The notes under the pieces were generated by a model, which saw only the letters and a program-made list of their open reading frames with translations, did no database searches and was not told where the DNA came from. The translations under genes and the position numbers were made by a program. Below are positions 12,627-24,959 of a stretch of 64,000 nt of DNA, in pieces (position 1 is the stretch's first letter; every line of letters begins with the position of its first letter). Origin of the DNA: Gerris lacustris (taxonomy: Eukaryota; Arthropoda; Insecta; Hemiptera; Gerridae); NCBI GenBank assembly GCA_951217055.1, contig OX578280.1:46999882-47063881 (forward strand), read 5' to 3'.

Positions 12627-12862
12627 TTTATAAATAAAAAGAACCAGTCTCTCCACGGTAAAACTTCTTTTTTTTTTTATTTATCAAAGCAGCTTTCGGC
12701 TTTTATAAAGCCATCATCAGTGCCGATTTCAGTGGAACTAGAGACACATTATATTTAATAAATGGAAATATGTAGAGGGCGAGTCATACGATGTCGGAGA
12801 CCAACGTAAGACTCTGGACCGTGGAGAGACCGTGGAGAGACTGGTTCTTTTTATTTATTAAG
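12627..12862 (-). mobile_element. TIR-bounded repeat R3 with hammerhead-like core
   Basis: The outer ends form inverted repeats of about 35 bases, with a perfect 19-base core (GAACCAGTCTCTCCACGGT at 12641-12659, complement at 12829-12847). On the minus strand, CTGATGA (12714-12720) is followed by a perfect hairpin (GGCTTT, ATA, AAAGCC) and GAAA (12694-12697), as in the core of hammerhead ribozymes. The same design occurs at 19699-20142. Confidence 0.55.
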
Positions 12863-12869
12863 ATGACCT

Positions 12870-14880
12870 CCACCAACGCTCTTTTTTCTCAAACAAATAT
12901 TTATGTTATCAGCCGTTTTCTCGGGAAAAATCTATTTTCCGAGATATTGTTGAAAATAAATATGATTTCATTGAAAATCGAAAACAAATAATATAAAAAT
13001 GCCATTTTTCAAAACTGGTCATATTTTCAATTTTTTATTTTTTTATTTTTATTTTTCTGTATTGTTCACCTTAGTTGTATCTATGTGCAAAATTTGGGGA
13101 AGATTGAATCACGGGAAGTCGTTCAACATTGGGGTAATAGGTGTGCGATGAAACTTTAAAAGCAAATAAATTTGACGCCATTTTTTTTTTTTATTTTTTT
13201 TTTTTTTTTTTTGGTTTCTGTATTGTTCGCCTAAGTTGTATCTATGTGCAAAATTTGAGGAAGATTGAATCACGGGAAGTGGTTCAAAATTGGGGAAACG
13301 GAAATGTGCGATGAAACTTACAAAGCAAAGTAATATAAGACCAGTAATAATAAAAATAAACATCCACCTGTGGCACCTGTTAAACACATATTAAATAATA
13401 TATTAACTAGGTATCCGGCGGCTTTATCATTAAAGCGACATTAATGCAATAAATAATTAATATTAAGAAAATTAATAGTTAATTATGATGAGTTTATAGT
13501 TTGAAAGGATGATTGGAGTTGACGGTAGTGCCGGGTGGGACTCTCACTTTACTTGAAAGGTTCTATAGGAGGGCTCCTACAGGTGGGTTCACAGTTACAG
13601 CTAGTGGATCAGTATATTCATATTTTTATTATTCCATATTTGACCGATGAATTAGGTGTAATTGTAACAAAATTAAATTTGTAGCATGAGACGTTTCGAC
13701 CCTTTTAGGTCATCTTCTGTCACAGTTTTATCATCAAATATAAAAAATAAAAATATTTAAAATAGAAAGGTGTTAATCTTAATGTTTTGCAATATATTTA
13801 TGATTTCTGGGATCTGGGACCGAGATTATACAAGAAAGTTAGTCTGAGTTGTCTCGGACCGATATTTAAAAAAAAAAATTTCACCTTAAATCTAACTAAG
13901 TTGTTTTACTAAATGTGGTATTAATAAAACAACATTGAAATCAAATATACAATCATACTTGTGAAATTGAATATTATGAATTGTTATTAAACAGACGATA
14001 ATGTGGATTGATAGCTTATTAGTAACAAATAACAGCATTGCTATACGATTAATAAGCTAATTAATTTTGACTTCGTTTTGTATCTAACAATTTGAGCTAT
14101 CAGGTAAGGTTTGGGAATGAATTACCAGATTCAATACCATGATTGGAGCCAACCTTTTCCTTGAGGATTTTGCCTAAATGCGACTAAAGAAATGTTATTT
14201 TAATTTTCTATTATTATTTTTATTATGCATGGTCACCATGCATAAGGCTTCGTCACAGAACCGTCACGGGCAATAAATAAAAGCCAGAGCTTTTATCCAT
14301 TGCACATGCCAATGACCCGGTTTTTATCTATTGCACGAGCCCGTGACGATCCCTCGGACCGTTCCCAGCTTGGATGAGACAATATTTATACAATAAACAT
14401 TATTTCACTATTTAGGTGCTAGTAATTATAATTTTTTACATGATGAATGAAGGTTGTGTTACGAATTTTAATGAAATGCGCATGTAATCTTAGTTAATAT
14501 TGTCTACTTAGAAAATGTCGATGTGAAAAAGTCAAGATAATCCGGACGTCGAGAAATCGGGAAATTACAGTGTCTGACTTTACAGTGTCTGACTTAAGAA
14601 ATTTCTTTTCAGATCTATTTTTGGGTTTTGAAACAAAGAGACGTAAGGTATCGGCATTGTTTAGATACAAGTAATACCTCATTCCTTACTACCTAGATAT
14701 AAATATAGAACTAAGAAAGCATTGTTTGTAATTACTGAAAGAAACAGAGCACCAGTAAAATATATTTTAAGAAAGGAATTTTAATTTATTTTCTACTATT
14801 CCTACTACTTTTCATTTTCAAAAAATACTTAATAAAAGATTAGAACTGTTATTGTTTAACTCAGATATTTTAAATTATTT
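12870..14880. other. No gene; diverged local duplication and T-runs
   Basis: Two similar segments (13050-13150 and 13210-13320) share gtatctatgtgcaaaatttg and gattgaatcacgggaagt, a local duplication split by a T-run. Near 13680-13730, a stretch whose complement contains gatgacctaaaagggtcgaaac has the look of a repeat end. No exon found. Confidence 0.45.
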
Positions 14881-14984
14881 TTAGACATAATGAGAAATTT
14901 TGTGACAAAGTCATTCTTTCATATAATTGAAGCGAGCGTAGCGAGCTTCCTACCTTCAACGAAATATGCTCCGTGTCTGTGTGT

Positions 14985-15425
14985 ATGTGTGTCTGAAACG
15001 CACGACGTTAACTTGAGTAAAAATTTACCGATTTTGAAAAATTTGGTACTTTGGTACACATGTTCATTTTACCAATGCTCAGGATGAGTTCGTTGGACAA
15101 CGTTGTCTGCCTAAGCGTTCGCGCGCATCGCACGCGTAAACGTGCGCTTCAAAATTAAAATTGGAATTTTAGGACGGGAAAAATTCTAACTTTATCTATT
15201 CGACGAGACAAACATTTTTTCAAATAATTTTTTTTAGTAAAACTAACAGCGACACCGCTATGAATTAATAAATATCGTTAAAACGTTTAAGGTAGAGAAA
15301 ACATCGTTTTTACCGATATCTTACGTTCTAACGTAACGATTTTAATAAAACTGCATATACATCGTCTAAAAGTACTATTGAAACAGACATGTAAAATTTC
15401 AACCTGATACAAGTTGAGTGGTTTT
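14985..15425 (+). mobile_element. Interspersed repeat family R4 copy
   Basis: Shares acttgagtaaa, acatgttcattttaccaatg, gagttcgttggacaac, aaattggaattttaggacg, agcgacaccgctatgaa and cgttctaacgtaacgatttt with the copies at 40820-41290 (reverse) and 62328-62800. A conserved purine/pyrimidine run rich in CGCG lies near 15120. Confidence 0.75.
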
Positions 15426-15429
15426 TGAG

Positions 15430-16400
15430 GAGTGAAGTGATATATTTATAATTATTGTTTAAAAGCTACTGAGTGTGGTTGAGATTCTAGGAGTTTAGGT
15501 TTATCTGGGAAGGTAAGCTTTATACCAAGTACCCCCACTCTAATTCACTCTAGCCTCTTCCACTTATCTTCAACTGTGACATTCATCATGATTAATAATT
15601 CCTTAATATAAATATTCAGTATTTTATTGCAATACGCTCGCATCAATGATAGAGCCACGCGATGCCTAGTATGAATAAGTTTACAAATAAGTTTTTGGGA
15701 AAAGTTTATTTTGTTAGTTGAATTTCTGATTTAATCAATTTAAAACGTTACCTTAATTATATTAAATAATCATTTTATTAGAGATTTTCCAATTTTTTTA
15801 TTAAAATAGCGGATATATCACTCTTGATAAAAAGGTATTTTACCGTGCACTTTACTCGTAATTGAATTGTATCAACTCTATTTTAAGCCATTCAATTCAC
15901 AAAAAGTAAATTCTTCAAAAGGATCAAAATCAAAGAAAAGAAAGGATCAAAAAATGTATTGAAAAAGGAAATGTAGAGGAATATCTTTGTAAATTAAATT
16001 TAACAAAGAAAGGCCACAGAATACTTCCTTAAGACTCAAAGGAAAGTGTCACAAAGAAAAGCACAAAATATAAAAGATTACTAGATGACTTACTAGTCTC
16101 GTTTGTTTAGTGTATTTAGTTCTACAATGTTAGTATTTATTTTCAATGAGTTACATATTATCAATATACCTATAATTATCTAAAGATGACATAATTTCTA
16201 CAATTATAGTATTTGTTTACAATAGGATTTATCAATAATGTATATCATAAAACTAAGTATTTGTTATAAATAATTAGAACTGCCTAATTCATATAATTTT
16301 TAATGGTAATGAGAAAGGCCTCGAAAAAAAAGAAGGCTATAAAAGAAGAAATACCACCAACGACTAAAATACTAATTAAAACACTTCAATCAATTTCTGT
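15430..16400. other. No gene seen
   Basis: AT-rich, without supported features. Confidence 0.4.
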
Positions 16401-16404
16401 TATA

Positions 16405-16938
16405 AAATAACTCCCAATTCTACCTTATGGTTTCTGTACAAAGTACAAAAAAAACCCTTATATAACGGCTCTGTCTGTCTGTCCGTTGCTTGATTCAATT
16501 CATAAACTACTATAGCTAGGAACATGAAATTCGGCACACAGGTGCATCTCGGCATTTGAGACAACTGGACACATTTTGGATTTTTCACACTTAACATTAT
16601 CAAGATGGCGGCCAATATGGCGGACGACTAAAAAAAAGTTTTTAGTCACCATGACATGTTGTATATCAATTTAAAGGTCTTGCAATGAAGAAAAAGAATA
16701 TGCAATTATTAAAATTTTACACTTAAAAGTTTCAAGATGGCGGCCAATATGGCGGGTGAATAAATATTGTTTTAGTTACCACAACATGTTATACATGAAT
16801 TTAAAGGTCTTGAAGAGTAGAAAAAGAATATTACTATTAAAATTAGTGTTATTGTATTACACTTAATAATTTTAACTTTAATGTACAGAAACCGGCGATT
16901 ATCTCCCCCACGTACTTACGTGAAGCGCGCCTTACTTG
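16405..16938 (-). mobile_element. Interspersed repeat family R2 copy with internal duplication
   Basis: Reverse-oriented copy of the repeat at 10640-11035, ending in the complement of cttcacgtaagtacgtg. An internal segment of about 130 bases is present twice (starting near 16600 and 16732); each carries caagatggcggccaatatgg, which contains the YY1/Pho core GCCAT on the opposite strand. Confidence 0.75.
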
Positions 16939-17139
16939 TTTCTATTCAAATTTTAAGAAATAATTTATCAAACAACAAAAATGTATTTATCTTATTAAAA
17001 AAAAATGTTTTATTTTCATATTGTTCAGTAAAATTGATCAGACTCGGTCAGCTAATAAAGCTTCTCTTATTATTAACAACAAAATTTATTTTAAATAATA
17101 TTTTATGGAAAGCGGGGATCAGTCAAAAGTAAAAAACAC

Positions 17140-17195
17140 AATGTTTTAGTACCGACGTTTTGGAAAATATATTTCCTTCATCAGGGTAAGAGAGA
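17140..17195 (-). repeat. Repeat end with CTGATGA-hairpin signature
   Basis: On the minus strand, CTGATGA (17178-17184) is followed by a hairpin (GGAAA...TTTCC) and AAAACG. It resembles the hammerhead-like cores at 12.7 kb but the GAAA is changed to AAAA. Confidence 0.35.
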
Positions 17196-17250
17196 TTATG
17201 AATGAGTTTATTTTTTCATGGCAAGTGTCCAATTCTTAGTTATGACTTAT

Positions 17251-17330
17251 TTTACAAAATAGTCTGCCAATTAGTATGGCACAAAGTTCCTTCACGTACT
17301 TTAATAATTTTTTGCTTTTACGAATCAGAA
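17251..17330 (-). repeat. R1 family 3' end fragment (reverse)
   Basis: Reads aaaatagtctgccaattagt then atggcacaaagttccttcac, the complement of the shared R1 end. Confidence 0.55.
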
Positions 17331-17864
17331 CGCGCGGGAAGGCCAAGTTTCAGCAAGAATGCAGTGTATCTTTACTTTTTCTCACGCTCGCATCTCTGCT
17401 TTATCTTAAAAAAAAGCTTTTAAAATTTGAAACATAGATTAAACTTAAGTAGCTTAGAACACTGTAAAAAATTGAGCCCTTAGTATTTAAGCCTTTTCAA
17501 AAAAGGGGAGTTTTAAAGTTGAAATTTTGGTTACTGACTCACTGACTGACTCATCATCAAAATTAGGTATATGTGACTAGCGCACTTGTAGCTCTTGTAG
17601 TGTCACATACGAGACAATTCGAAAAAGTTAAAAAATTAATTATTGACTGATTTTATTTTTTATTGAATGGCTCAAATCTCACACTAATACTGTTTAAACA
17701 GAGAATTTATTATTTTATAAAGTCGTCCCATTTGCTGGGAACATGAATGTAAGCTTTTCCCGAATGCCATTTCATGTGGCCACTTTTTAAAAGAAGTCAC
17801 TGGGTATCAAAACAGTTCCAAATAACCCCCATCAATTCCCATTTGACCAATCGACGCGAGGAAG

Positions 17865-17912
17865 TTATGTGTCACATTAATTGACAGACTATTTTTTAAT
17901 AAATTTCCATTT
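17865..17912 (+). repeat. R1 family 3' end fragment
   Basis: Carries cgcgaggaagttatgtgtca then attgacagactatttttta. Confidence 0.6.
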
Positions 17913-17914
17913 AA

Positions 17915-19320
17915 AATTGTTATGTTTGGAAAATTAAGTCAATTTTTCAATTGATTTCGCCAATTAGACTATTTTCAATCTAAGTTCGAATTCCCTTCTC
18001 CCTCAAAATCAGTTAAATGATAGGATTATGGAGAGGATTTTCGATATTTAGTAGACCGTGCAACGTTTAACGATAGGGCACTCTTCTTTTAAAGTTAATC
18101 TAAACGTTAAATTGCAAACCACATTACAGCTTAAATTGTTAATCATTCAATGAAGCACTCAAAATTGTTAACTGACTTTTATTATTAAATACATCAATCG
18201 AATAATATCGATGATCAGTATAAGGCTTGTATTATTATTAAATCTAACGGATACTGTATATAAGCGTTGTGGCAGCTTTATTCCGTTGCCTTCGGTAAAC
18301 TCGTGGGAGCAAAAAAATTGCCAATTAACATATTATTATATATAGATAATGCAACAAACATTACACGTGTATTAATTATTAATCACAATGCGTTTGATAG
18401 TCCAATGGACCGTTTATATAAACTTAATTTCCTTCCTTCATGCATTCAAATGAGAAATCTGTCAGTCAATGAGTCTGAAAATTTATAAACTTTGTTATGG
18501 GATTTCCAAATATATCTATACAATATTTGACATAGAAGTTCTATTTTCTCTTTGGAAAATTATCACGAAAAGCTTGCTTGGAAAATGAGTGAAAATCCAC
18601 TCATCTATCACTCAAACTAATATTACTGATGAAATAATACAGTGGTCCTTATTAAAAAAATCCTCATAGCACACGAAAAATTCAAGGGCTTTTTATGTAG
18701 AGTTAGAATTCAAAACAGACTCACCTATAAATTACCAATTGAACGAATTCTTTGAGGTGGTTATTATCAGGTTAGTAACAGGAACAACGAGTAACAGTAA
18801 CACGTACTAAAGCTGAATGAAAACAAGTATCAGCATATACGTGTCAATCAAAGTGATAATTTTACAAATCCGAACTCTCTGGGGGTCTCATATCCGTTCA
18901 GTCAGGAACACGTAGATGTATGATCAAAACCTTAATGTATTACGACGGCGATACTATTAAAACACTGTTAGAATCGTATTTGTGTCAAGTTCATTTTGGT
19001 TTATGACGGTAAAAGAGATTTGTTACGATCCGATAATGAATCTGGCTTGCATTTTTGTATGGCTCTAAAGTTAGAAAATAGAATATAATGCCTTATTCAT
19101 CATCCTGAGTATTATGATTTAGAAATTAAAGATTCGTTTTCCGTTAATTGGCGTGATTGATTTTGTTTATAAAACGAAACCTGTTTGGTTTTCATAGACT
19201 ACCCAAAAGTATTGTTGATTATTGTAGGATGTAGTATTAACACCTGGATATAGACACAGATTCATCCTAGCTGCTAGCTCCTTGATCAACTTTCCAAATT
19301 TTGTTTGACTTAACTAACTA
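17915..19320. other. No gene seen
   Basis: A 73-codon open frame at 18267-18488 has no recognisable similarity and no splice context. Otherwise AT-rich. Confidence 0.4.
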
Positions 19321-19329
19321 ACTCTGTAC

Positions 19330-19375
19330 CGTAACAGCCCGTGAAGGGTCCAGGCCTACCAAAGAGCTGTTAGAA

Positions 19376-19468
<93 letters not shown>

Positions 19469-19600
19469 GATACGGGGTTATTGTGTCTTTATCAGCTGTA
19501 TAAACCTTATAATTGGCATTTACAACCAGTTGGTCGCCACTTAAATTAAGCAGTACCGTTTATATGGCGATGAATGGATAGCCCACGCTCTCCTATCCTA
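19330..19600. repeat. Interspersed repeat with embedded (TA)n
   Basis: Shares ccgtgaagggtccaggccta / ggatgatacggggtt / cgccactta with the sequence at 25795-25960. It is split by a (TA)n run. Confidence 0.55.
19377..19463. repeat. (TA)n microsatellite, about 43 units
   Basis: An uninterrupted TA run that can extrude as a cruciform. Confidence 0.98.
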
Positions 19601-19698
19601 AAAAAAAATGTTTAACCTCTTGTCTAATACAACAATATAGCATTAGCATTGTTAAATGACCTAGGATTTATAACCTATGAACTAACAATATTACTAAT

Positions 19699-20142
19699 GG
19701 AATAACACAAACTGTCTCTCTACGTAAATTGAAAAAACTTTAATGCCAAAGCAGCTTTCAGTCTTAAAAAGGCCATCATGAGTGTCTATTAAGGAAGAAA
19801 AAAGGTTACATTAATAAAAAGATTTAGTGAGAGGCGAGTTTACTTCATGTCGCAGATCGACATGAAGTAGACTCGCCTCTCACTAAATCTTTTTATTAAT
19901 GTAACTTTTTCTCTTCCTTAATAGGCACTGACACCCTTAGGCCTTTTGAAGGCTAAAAGCTGCTTTGGCATTAAAGTGTCGCAGATCGACATGAAGTAGA
20001 CTCGCCTCTCACTAAATCTTTTTATATGTAACTTTTTCTCTTCCTTAATAGGCACTGACACCCATAGGCATTTTGAAGGCTAAAAGCTGCTTTGGCATTA
20101 AAGTTTTTTCAATTTACGTGGAGAGAAAGTTTGTGTTATTCC
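19699..20142. mobile_element. Palindromic R3 element with one duplicated arm
   Basis: The outer ends are inverted copies of about 60 bases (ggaataacacaaact... and its complement). The left half (19699-19857) is the reverse complement of the right half, meeting at catgtcgcagatcgacatg (19848-19866). The right arm is present twice (about 19852-19975 and 19977-20140). It shares cagtctctccacg-like ends, caaagcagcttt and gccatcat with the repeat at 12627-12862. Confidence 0.75.
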
Positions 20143-20149
20143 TTTTAGA

Positions 20150-21940
20150 TGAACTCCATAGACGCTCCCATATCTAGCAAATATTACAAATATTCTTCGA
20201 GTTTAATACAGCAAAAATAGTAATAGAAAATGGTAATAGCAATAATAGATTGATTGACATTGAAATTGAAATTATTTAGGAAATTATAGATTTAATATGG
20301 TCATTTAGAACATCTGTTTCGCCAAAATAGTCCTTGCATATTCAATATTCAGAATACTATAATTTTACTGTCTATTTCAAACTGTTCCTGTAACATCTCA
20401 TGACTTACCAATTAAATCAAACTGATTTATAGTTATATCGTACATTTTAATTTAGTCTATTGAATTTCGTTATCTTTTAAATCAATTATTTTCTTACGAG
20501 TATGAAAATTATATGAGGAATATGCCAGCTAAATCCAATTTTGCAATTTTACAGTACATCCATTTTGTAAAATTTATATTTGATTCAATAAAAATATACT
20601 CGTGTACAAAAAAAAAGTATTCAAAAAATCTAAAAAAGACCTACCAAGAAACATCTACGCGCATAATTTTATCACGTAGTTTTACAATGGGTCCATTTTG
20701 TTACAATTTAAATGAATTTTATTCGATACAAATTATTTTTCAAGTATAATAACTGCTTAAGATATATCATTATACATATAAACATGTATGCATAAAATTT
20801 TAAAACATATGAGGTTATAAAGCATGAATGTATAACCTGACAGGTTTTACAATTATATATTGATAACATTAATTAAAAGTACTTTCCATACATTAGGTTA
20901 AATTTGATGTCGAACAAAATCTATTCATTTCGATATCCTTTCTTTAAAAACATGGTGTACTGTTCTAAATTATTTTAACTAGTTGTTTGACGTTAAATTG
21001 TTTCGCTAGAAGCTTCTATCAAGGTTTTTTTCGTCGACGAATGTACCTTATTAGTGCAATTGTATGTCTTATACTTTGGTTTCGATCTTTTTCACTAAAG
21101 ACGTGTTTCTGCTCTTACAAGTGAAATGTTTCATTCTTTTTCATGAAGAAGGCTTAAGTTGAAAGCACCTTGAAAGGATGAGTGGGAAAATATTTTATAT
21201 GTTTCAAGACTCATATCTCATCTTGATATTCACAGGGATGTAACAACACCGTTTATTCTTTTCCCTCATTCTTTAACTGAGGGTATTATCTCAAAGCATA
21301 TTTATATCCGGATGTTAAGAGGCGAGAGGAAGTATTAGGAAAGTAATCCTCCAAAGTAAAGAAATATTTCATATTTACAACCTTGCACACATCTTTAATT
21401 TTCTTGTTAACATGAAAAAAGAAATCGGTTTGCTCGAAAAAGAACTCTTATTACTTCGTTCCCACTTTGCTACTTCATTTTCTATGAACTTTATTTTATT
21501 TTGATAAAATATTTGTAAACAACTTATATTTATCTGCGATTGACACGAAATATAAACCTTGTATCTCTGTTTAGATGCGTAGAAAGTGATTCTTTACGTA
21601 CTTGTAATCATTGCGCATGCGCGTTTCATAATTCCTCTTTTTTTCCACCCTAGTGCGGTAAAAAAGAAAAATTCTTCACCTTAACGTACGATTAGCGAGT
21701 TTGTTTACATTTAACAAAACTAATTTGCTGTTTGTTTAATTAAAGTATCTGTTTATATCGAGATTTTATAGAAAAACAATTATTGATATGTGTCATTACG
21801 CCTCCCAAAATAATTAATTCGGCACAAAATTCAACTAATAATTTAATGTCATTGTTTATCAAAAGAGACATACGAACTCGAATACAGGAAGTTTATTAAA
21901 TATTTTTTTCCGTATTAATTATTAAAATCCAGCAATCGTA
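20150..21940. other. No gene seen
   Basis: AT-rich. A 78-codon open frame at 20513-20749 looks like chance. Confidence 0.4.
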
Positions 21941-21955
21941 GATAAAGTAATGTAC

Positions 21956-22069
21956 GCAACTAGTGCGAAAACTGTATTTTGCTTTGCTCGTGTGATTTTA
22001 CTACCCTCGCTGTCGCTCGGGTGCAAACTCCACACTCGCATGCAAAATGCTATTTTCCGCTCTAGACAC
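21956..22069. mobile_element. 114-bp palindromic element with 9-bp target duplication
   Basis: Flanked by identical 9-bp repeats GTAATGTAC (21947-21955 and 22070-22078). The ends are inverted: GCAACTAGTGCGAAAAC against GTGTCTAGAGCGGAAAA, continuing to TATTTTGC / GCATTTTGC. The whole unit can fold into one hairpin with a GC-rich loop (ctcgctgtcgctcgggtgc). A 9-bp duplication suits Mutator-like elements, but the class is a guess. Confidence 0.7.
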
Positions 22070-22079
22070 GTAATGTACT

Positions 22080-23940
22080 TTTAAATGCCAGCAGAGAGTA
22101 GAGGATTAAAAACGTCGGTAATTTACGTTCCATGTCTAACAACGTCTGAAGATTTTGACAATGGTACATCATTTTTTTCATCATGGCTCTTATTGTTTTA
22201 AGGTATCAGTGCTCTAGCATTCTGATTTCTATCTGTCAGGTATTGTGAAATATCGGAAGATTTTTAACATGAACCTTTTATTTGAGATTGCACTATAAAA
22301 ATTAAATCAGGTCTTTTGTTAGATCCCAAAATAGAAGAGGGCAGTTTTCGTCTCAACCATGAGAAATGATTAACTTTCCAAAAAGGTTCCGAAAATTTCC
22401 ATTGTTTGTGTTTATTGTTTAGTCATTTGTTGTTGTGATGAGTTTGTCACGCAAATATAATCAGACACTAATGGGGACCCACTAAGATTTTATTAATGTA
22501 TTTAATAATCTCATTAATAACTTTAAAAATTTTTAATCCGATTTACTCAAAACATTCCATTCGGCTCATCACTAATAGCTGTTTAATATTGTAATAATTT
22601 ATAAGTAAATAAAGAATTACTTCATAATGGAATTGAATAGAAAATATAAGGAAAACTACATTATTTCCTTGACAACCCTCTATAATTAGATTTATACATA
22701 TTATTTATTCCCTACATCCAAGCTCAGAATCTATTCTAAAAATACGGATTACTAAAACTCTCTTAGATCTTTCAAAAGAAAAATTCTTCTGTTTAATCCT
22801 TATAGATTTTTCCAAGTTGGAAAAAGCTTTAACTCTATATGTGTACAATTAGTACGTACAATCAAAGTAAAACAAAAAAAAATTGTCATTTATATACATT
22901 TTTCTCCTCAACAATATTCACTTATTTTTCGGTATGTATTAATTATTTTTGTTCTTTTCTCATCAAACGAGTCCTTGTTAGTGGGGGACACAAAGTAAAA
23001 AAGAAGAGATAAGGCAGGAGTATGTTCGTTTGAAGTATTCGACATTTTAAGCTTAGAATACATAATACTGATTTGATTATTATTTTTAAGATACGACTAC
23101 GATATTTCATTTATTAAAATCTTAATCCGGTATTCATTCTATTGAATGAAGTTTAAAAGTTACAATTAAAGCGACAACAATATTTTTAAGTAAGATCTCC
23201 CAATTTAATTTAAAGTAAAAAATAGATAAAAGCAATAACAATATGTATTATTTTATCATTATGAATATATAATAATATGTATTATATATGAATATATAAA
23301 AACAATAGCATTATATATTATTATATCTATCGTTATTGCATTTCTCAATTCAATCTTTTCTACTTATATTTTCTATTTTCCGTTTAATAGAGTTCGTGAA
23401 TATTGCTTCAAGTATTAAGATAAGTTCATTGTATGATGTGTTAAAGTTAATATGAAGCCTCTTATAAACAAGAAACAAGTATGAAAGGTTATAATTGTTT
23501 GCACAAAAGCTTAATTAAGGAGGTGTAAATTAAATCATCTCTTGCTTTGTATGAAAATAGCGTGTGGGATGAAATTTTTGGGGGTTTTAAAGAGTTTTTA
23601 TCGACATCCTCTAATCAATTGGTATTTAGTATCTTCCAAAGATTCGATGTTATCTTTCTTTTATCGTCAAAGACAGAATAACAAATATATTGTTTTAGTA
23701 AGTAATTTTTAGATAAAACTCTAAACGACATCTAAACTCTAAACATTTTTTTAAAAAACCATTGTAATAAATTATAAACACTTCCATTGCGATATTTTAT
23801 TTTACAAATCTATCTTTAATTTTTTTTTCAAAAATTTTTTTAATTCATTTAAGCCATCAAATAATTACAATTCCATTAATAGTTCTATGCTGAGTTTCAA
23901 ATAATTTTAAAATATTAACTATGATTATCACAAAAATGTA
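22080..23940. other. No gene seen
   Basis: AT-rich, with a local repeat of atatataataatatgtattat-type words near 23240-23330. Nothing else supported. Confidence 0.4.
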
Positions 23941-23949
23941 ATGCTTACT

Positions 23950-24273
23950 AAGATACTCCTGTCCTCGTCTACCAGTTTGAGTAGGGGATATAGGAATTTA
24001 ATTCTTACATTCATACTCCTGTCCTCAGGGGATGTAGAAATTTAATTTTTGCTTAAATATTCCTGTCCTCGTCTATCAGTTGGTGTGGACGATATAGACA
24101 TTTAATACTTACTTACATACTCCTTTCCTCTTCTACCAGTTTGAGTAGGGGATGTAGAAATTTAATTCTTGCTTAAATATTCCTGTCCTCGTCTATCAGT
24201 TGGTGTGGAGGATATAGAAATTTAATGGTCAAATACATATTCCTGTCCTCGTCTACCAGTTTGAGTAGGGGAT
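23950..24273. repeat. Minisatellite of about 56 bp, six copies, two alternating types
   Basis: Units contain actcctgtcctcgtctacca, gtttgagtaggggatat and aatttaatt. A second type has tatcagttggtgtgga. One copy lacks the middle. A lone remnant (gagtaggggatatttgaatg) lies at 24953. Confidence 0.9.
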
Positions 24274-24584
24274 AAAAAAATAAATAAATAGCCATTTATT
24301 GTCAGAACATTCAAAATGATAAATAATTGAATACAGTCTTCTTATTGAAATACACATTAATAATATAATATCAATTTCTTTATTCCATTACTTAAACATA
24401 TTTTGGCAAATCAGAATAAATCTTTGGATTGCGCAGTTGCAAGTGGATCTGAATAATGAATATTTTATTTTATAATTATTATGTATTTATTTTTATTATA
24501 TAACATTGATTGTAGGTTTATATTCATAAAATAGACACATTTACACATGCAAATACTTTTCCTTGTAACTATTAATTTTGTATA

Positions 24585-24935
24585 ACCAGACATCTTTGTA
24601 TATTTTTCCTATCCGTTTCCACTCCATCCTTTCCTGGGCTCTCTGCCAGGTCTCCCCTCCACAAGATTTCCTCATTTCATCGTCCCTCGGATCTGTGGTC
24701 AACCATTCCTCCTTTTCTCACTCCTCGGATACCAGTTAATTAGCTTCTTCGTCCACCTGCCGTCTGAAGTTCTTGCAATATGCCCGGCCCATTTCCACTT
24801 CCTCATACTCATAAGCATTGACTGTCCAACATCCTCTAATCCAATTGTAAATCTTAATCATTCATTTGTCATCGTTATTCCAAGAATTATGCGTTCCATC
24901 CTTCTTTGGTTAACTCGTAGTTTGATTATTACCTT
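24585..24935 (-). pseudogene. Decayed non-LTR retrotransposon ORF2 (reverse transcriptase) C-terminal fragment
   Basis: On the minus strand this reads LRVNQRRMERIILGIT, a decayed joint, then MRKWKWAGHIARTSDGRWTK and KLINWYPRSEKRRNG followed by a stop. The series R-R-M-E-R...LGI...KWAGHIAR..DGRW..K....WYPR is the well-known C-terminal end of non-LTR reverse transcriptases. Several stops and frame breaks follow, so it is a dead fragment with no upstream RT domain in the window. Confidence 0.82.
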
Positions 24936-24959
24936 CTGAGTCCAGGTTTCTGAGTAGGG

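Noticed and set aside
18267..18488. 73-codon frame starting MWQLYSV
   Set aside because: No similarity I recognise, no flanking splice sites or codon bias.
24585..24935. Active retrotransposon gene
   Set aside because: Only the C-terminal tail is present and it has stops and frame breaks; called a pseudogene fragment instead.
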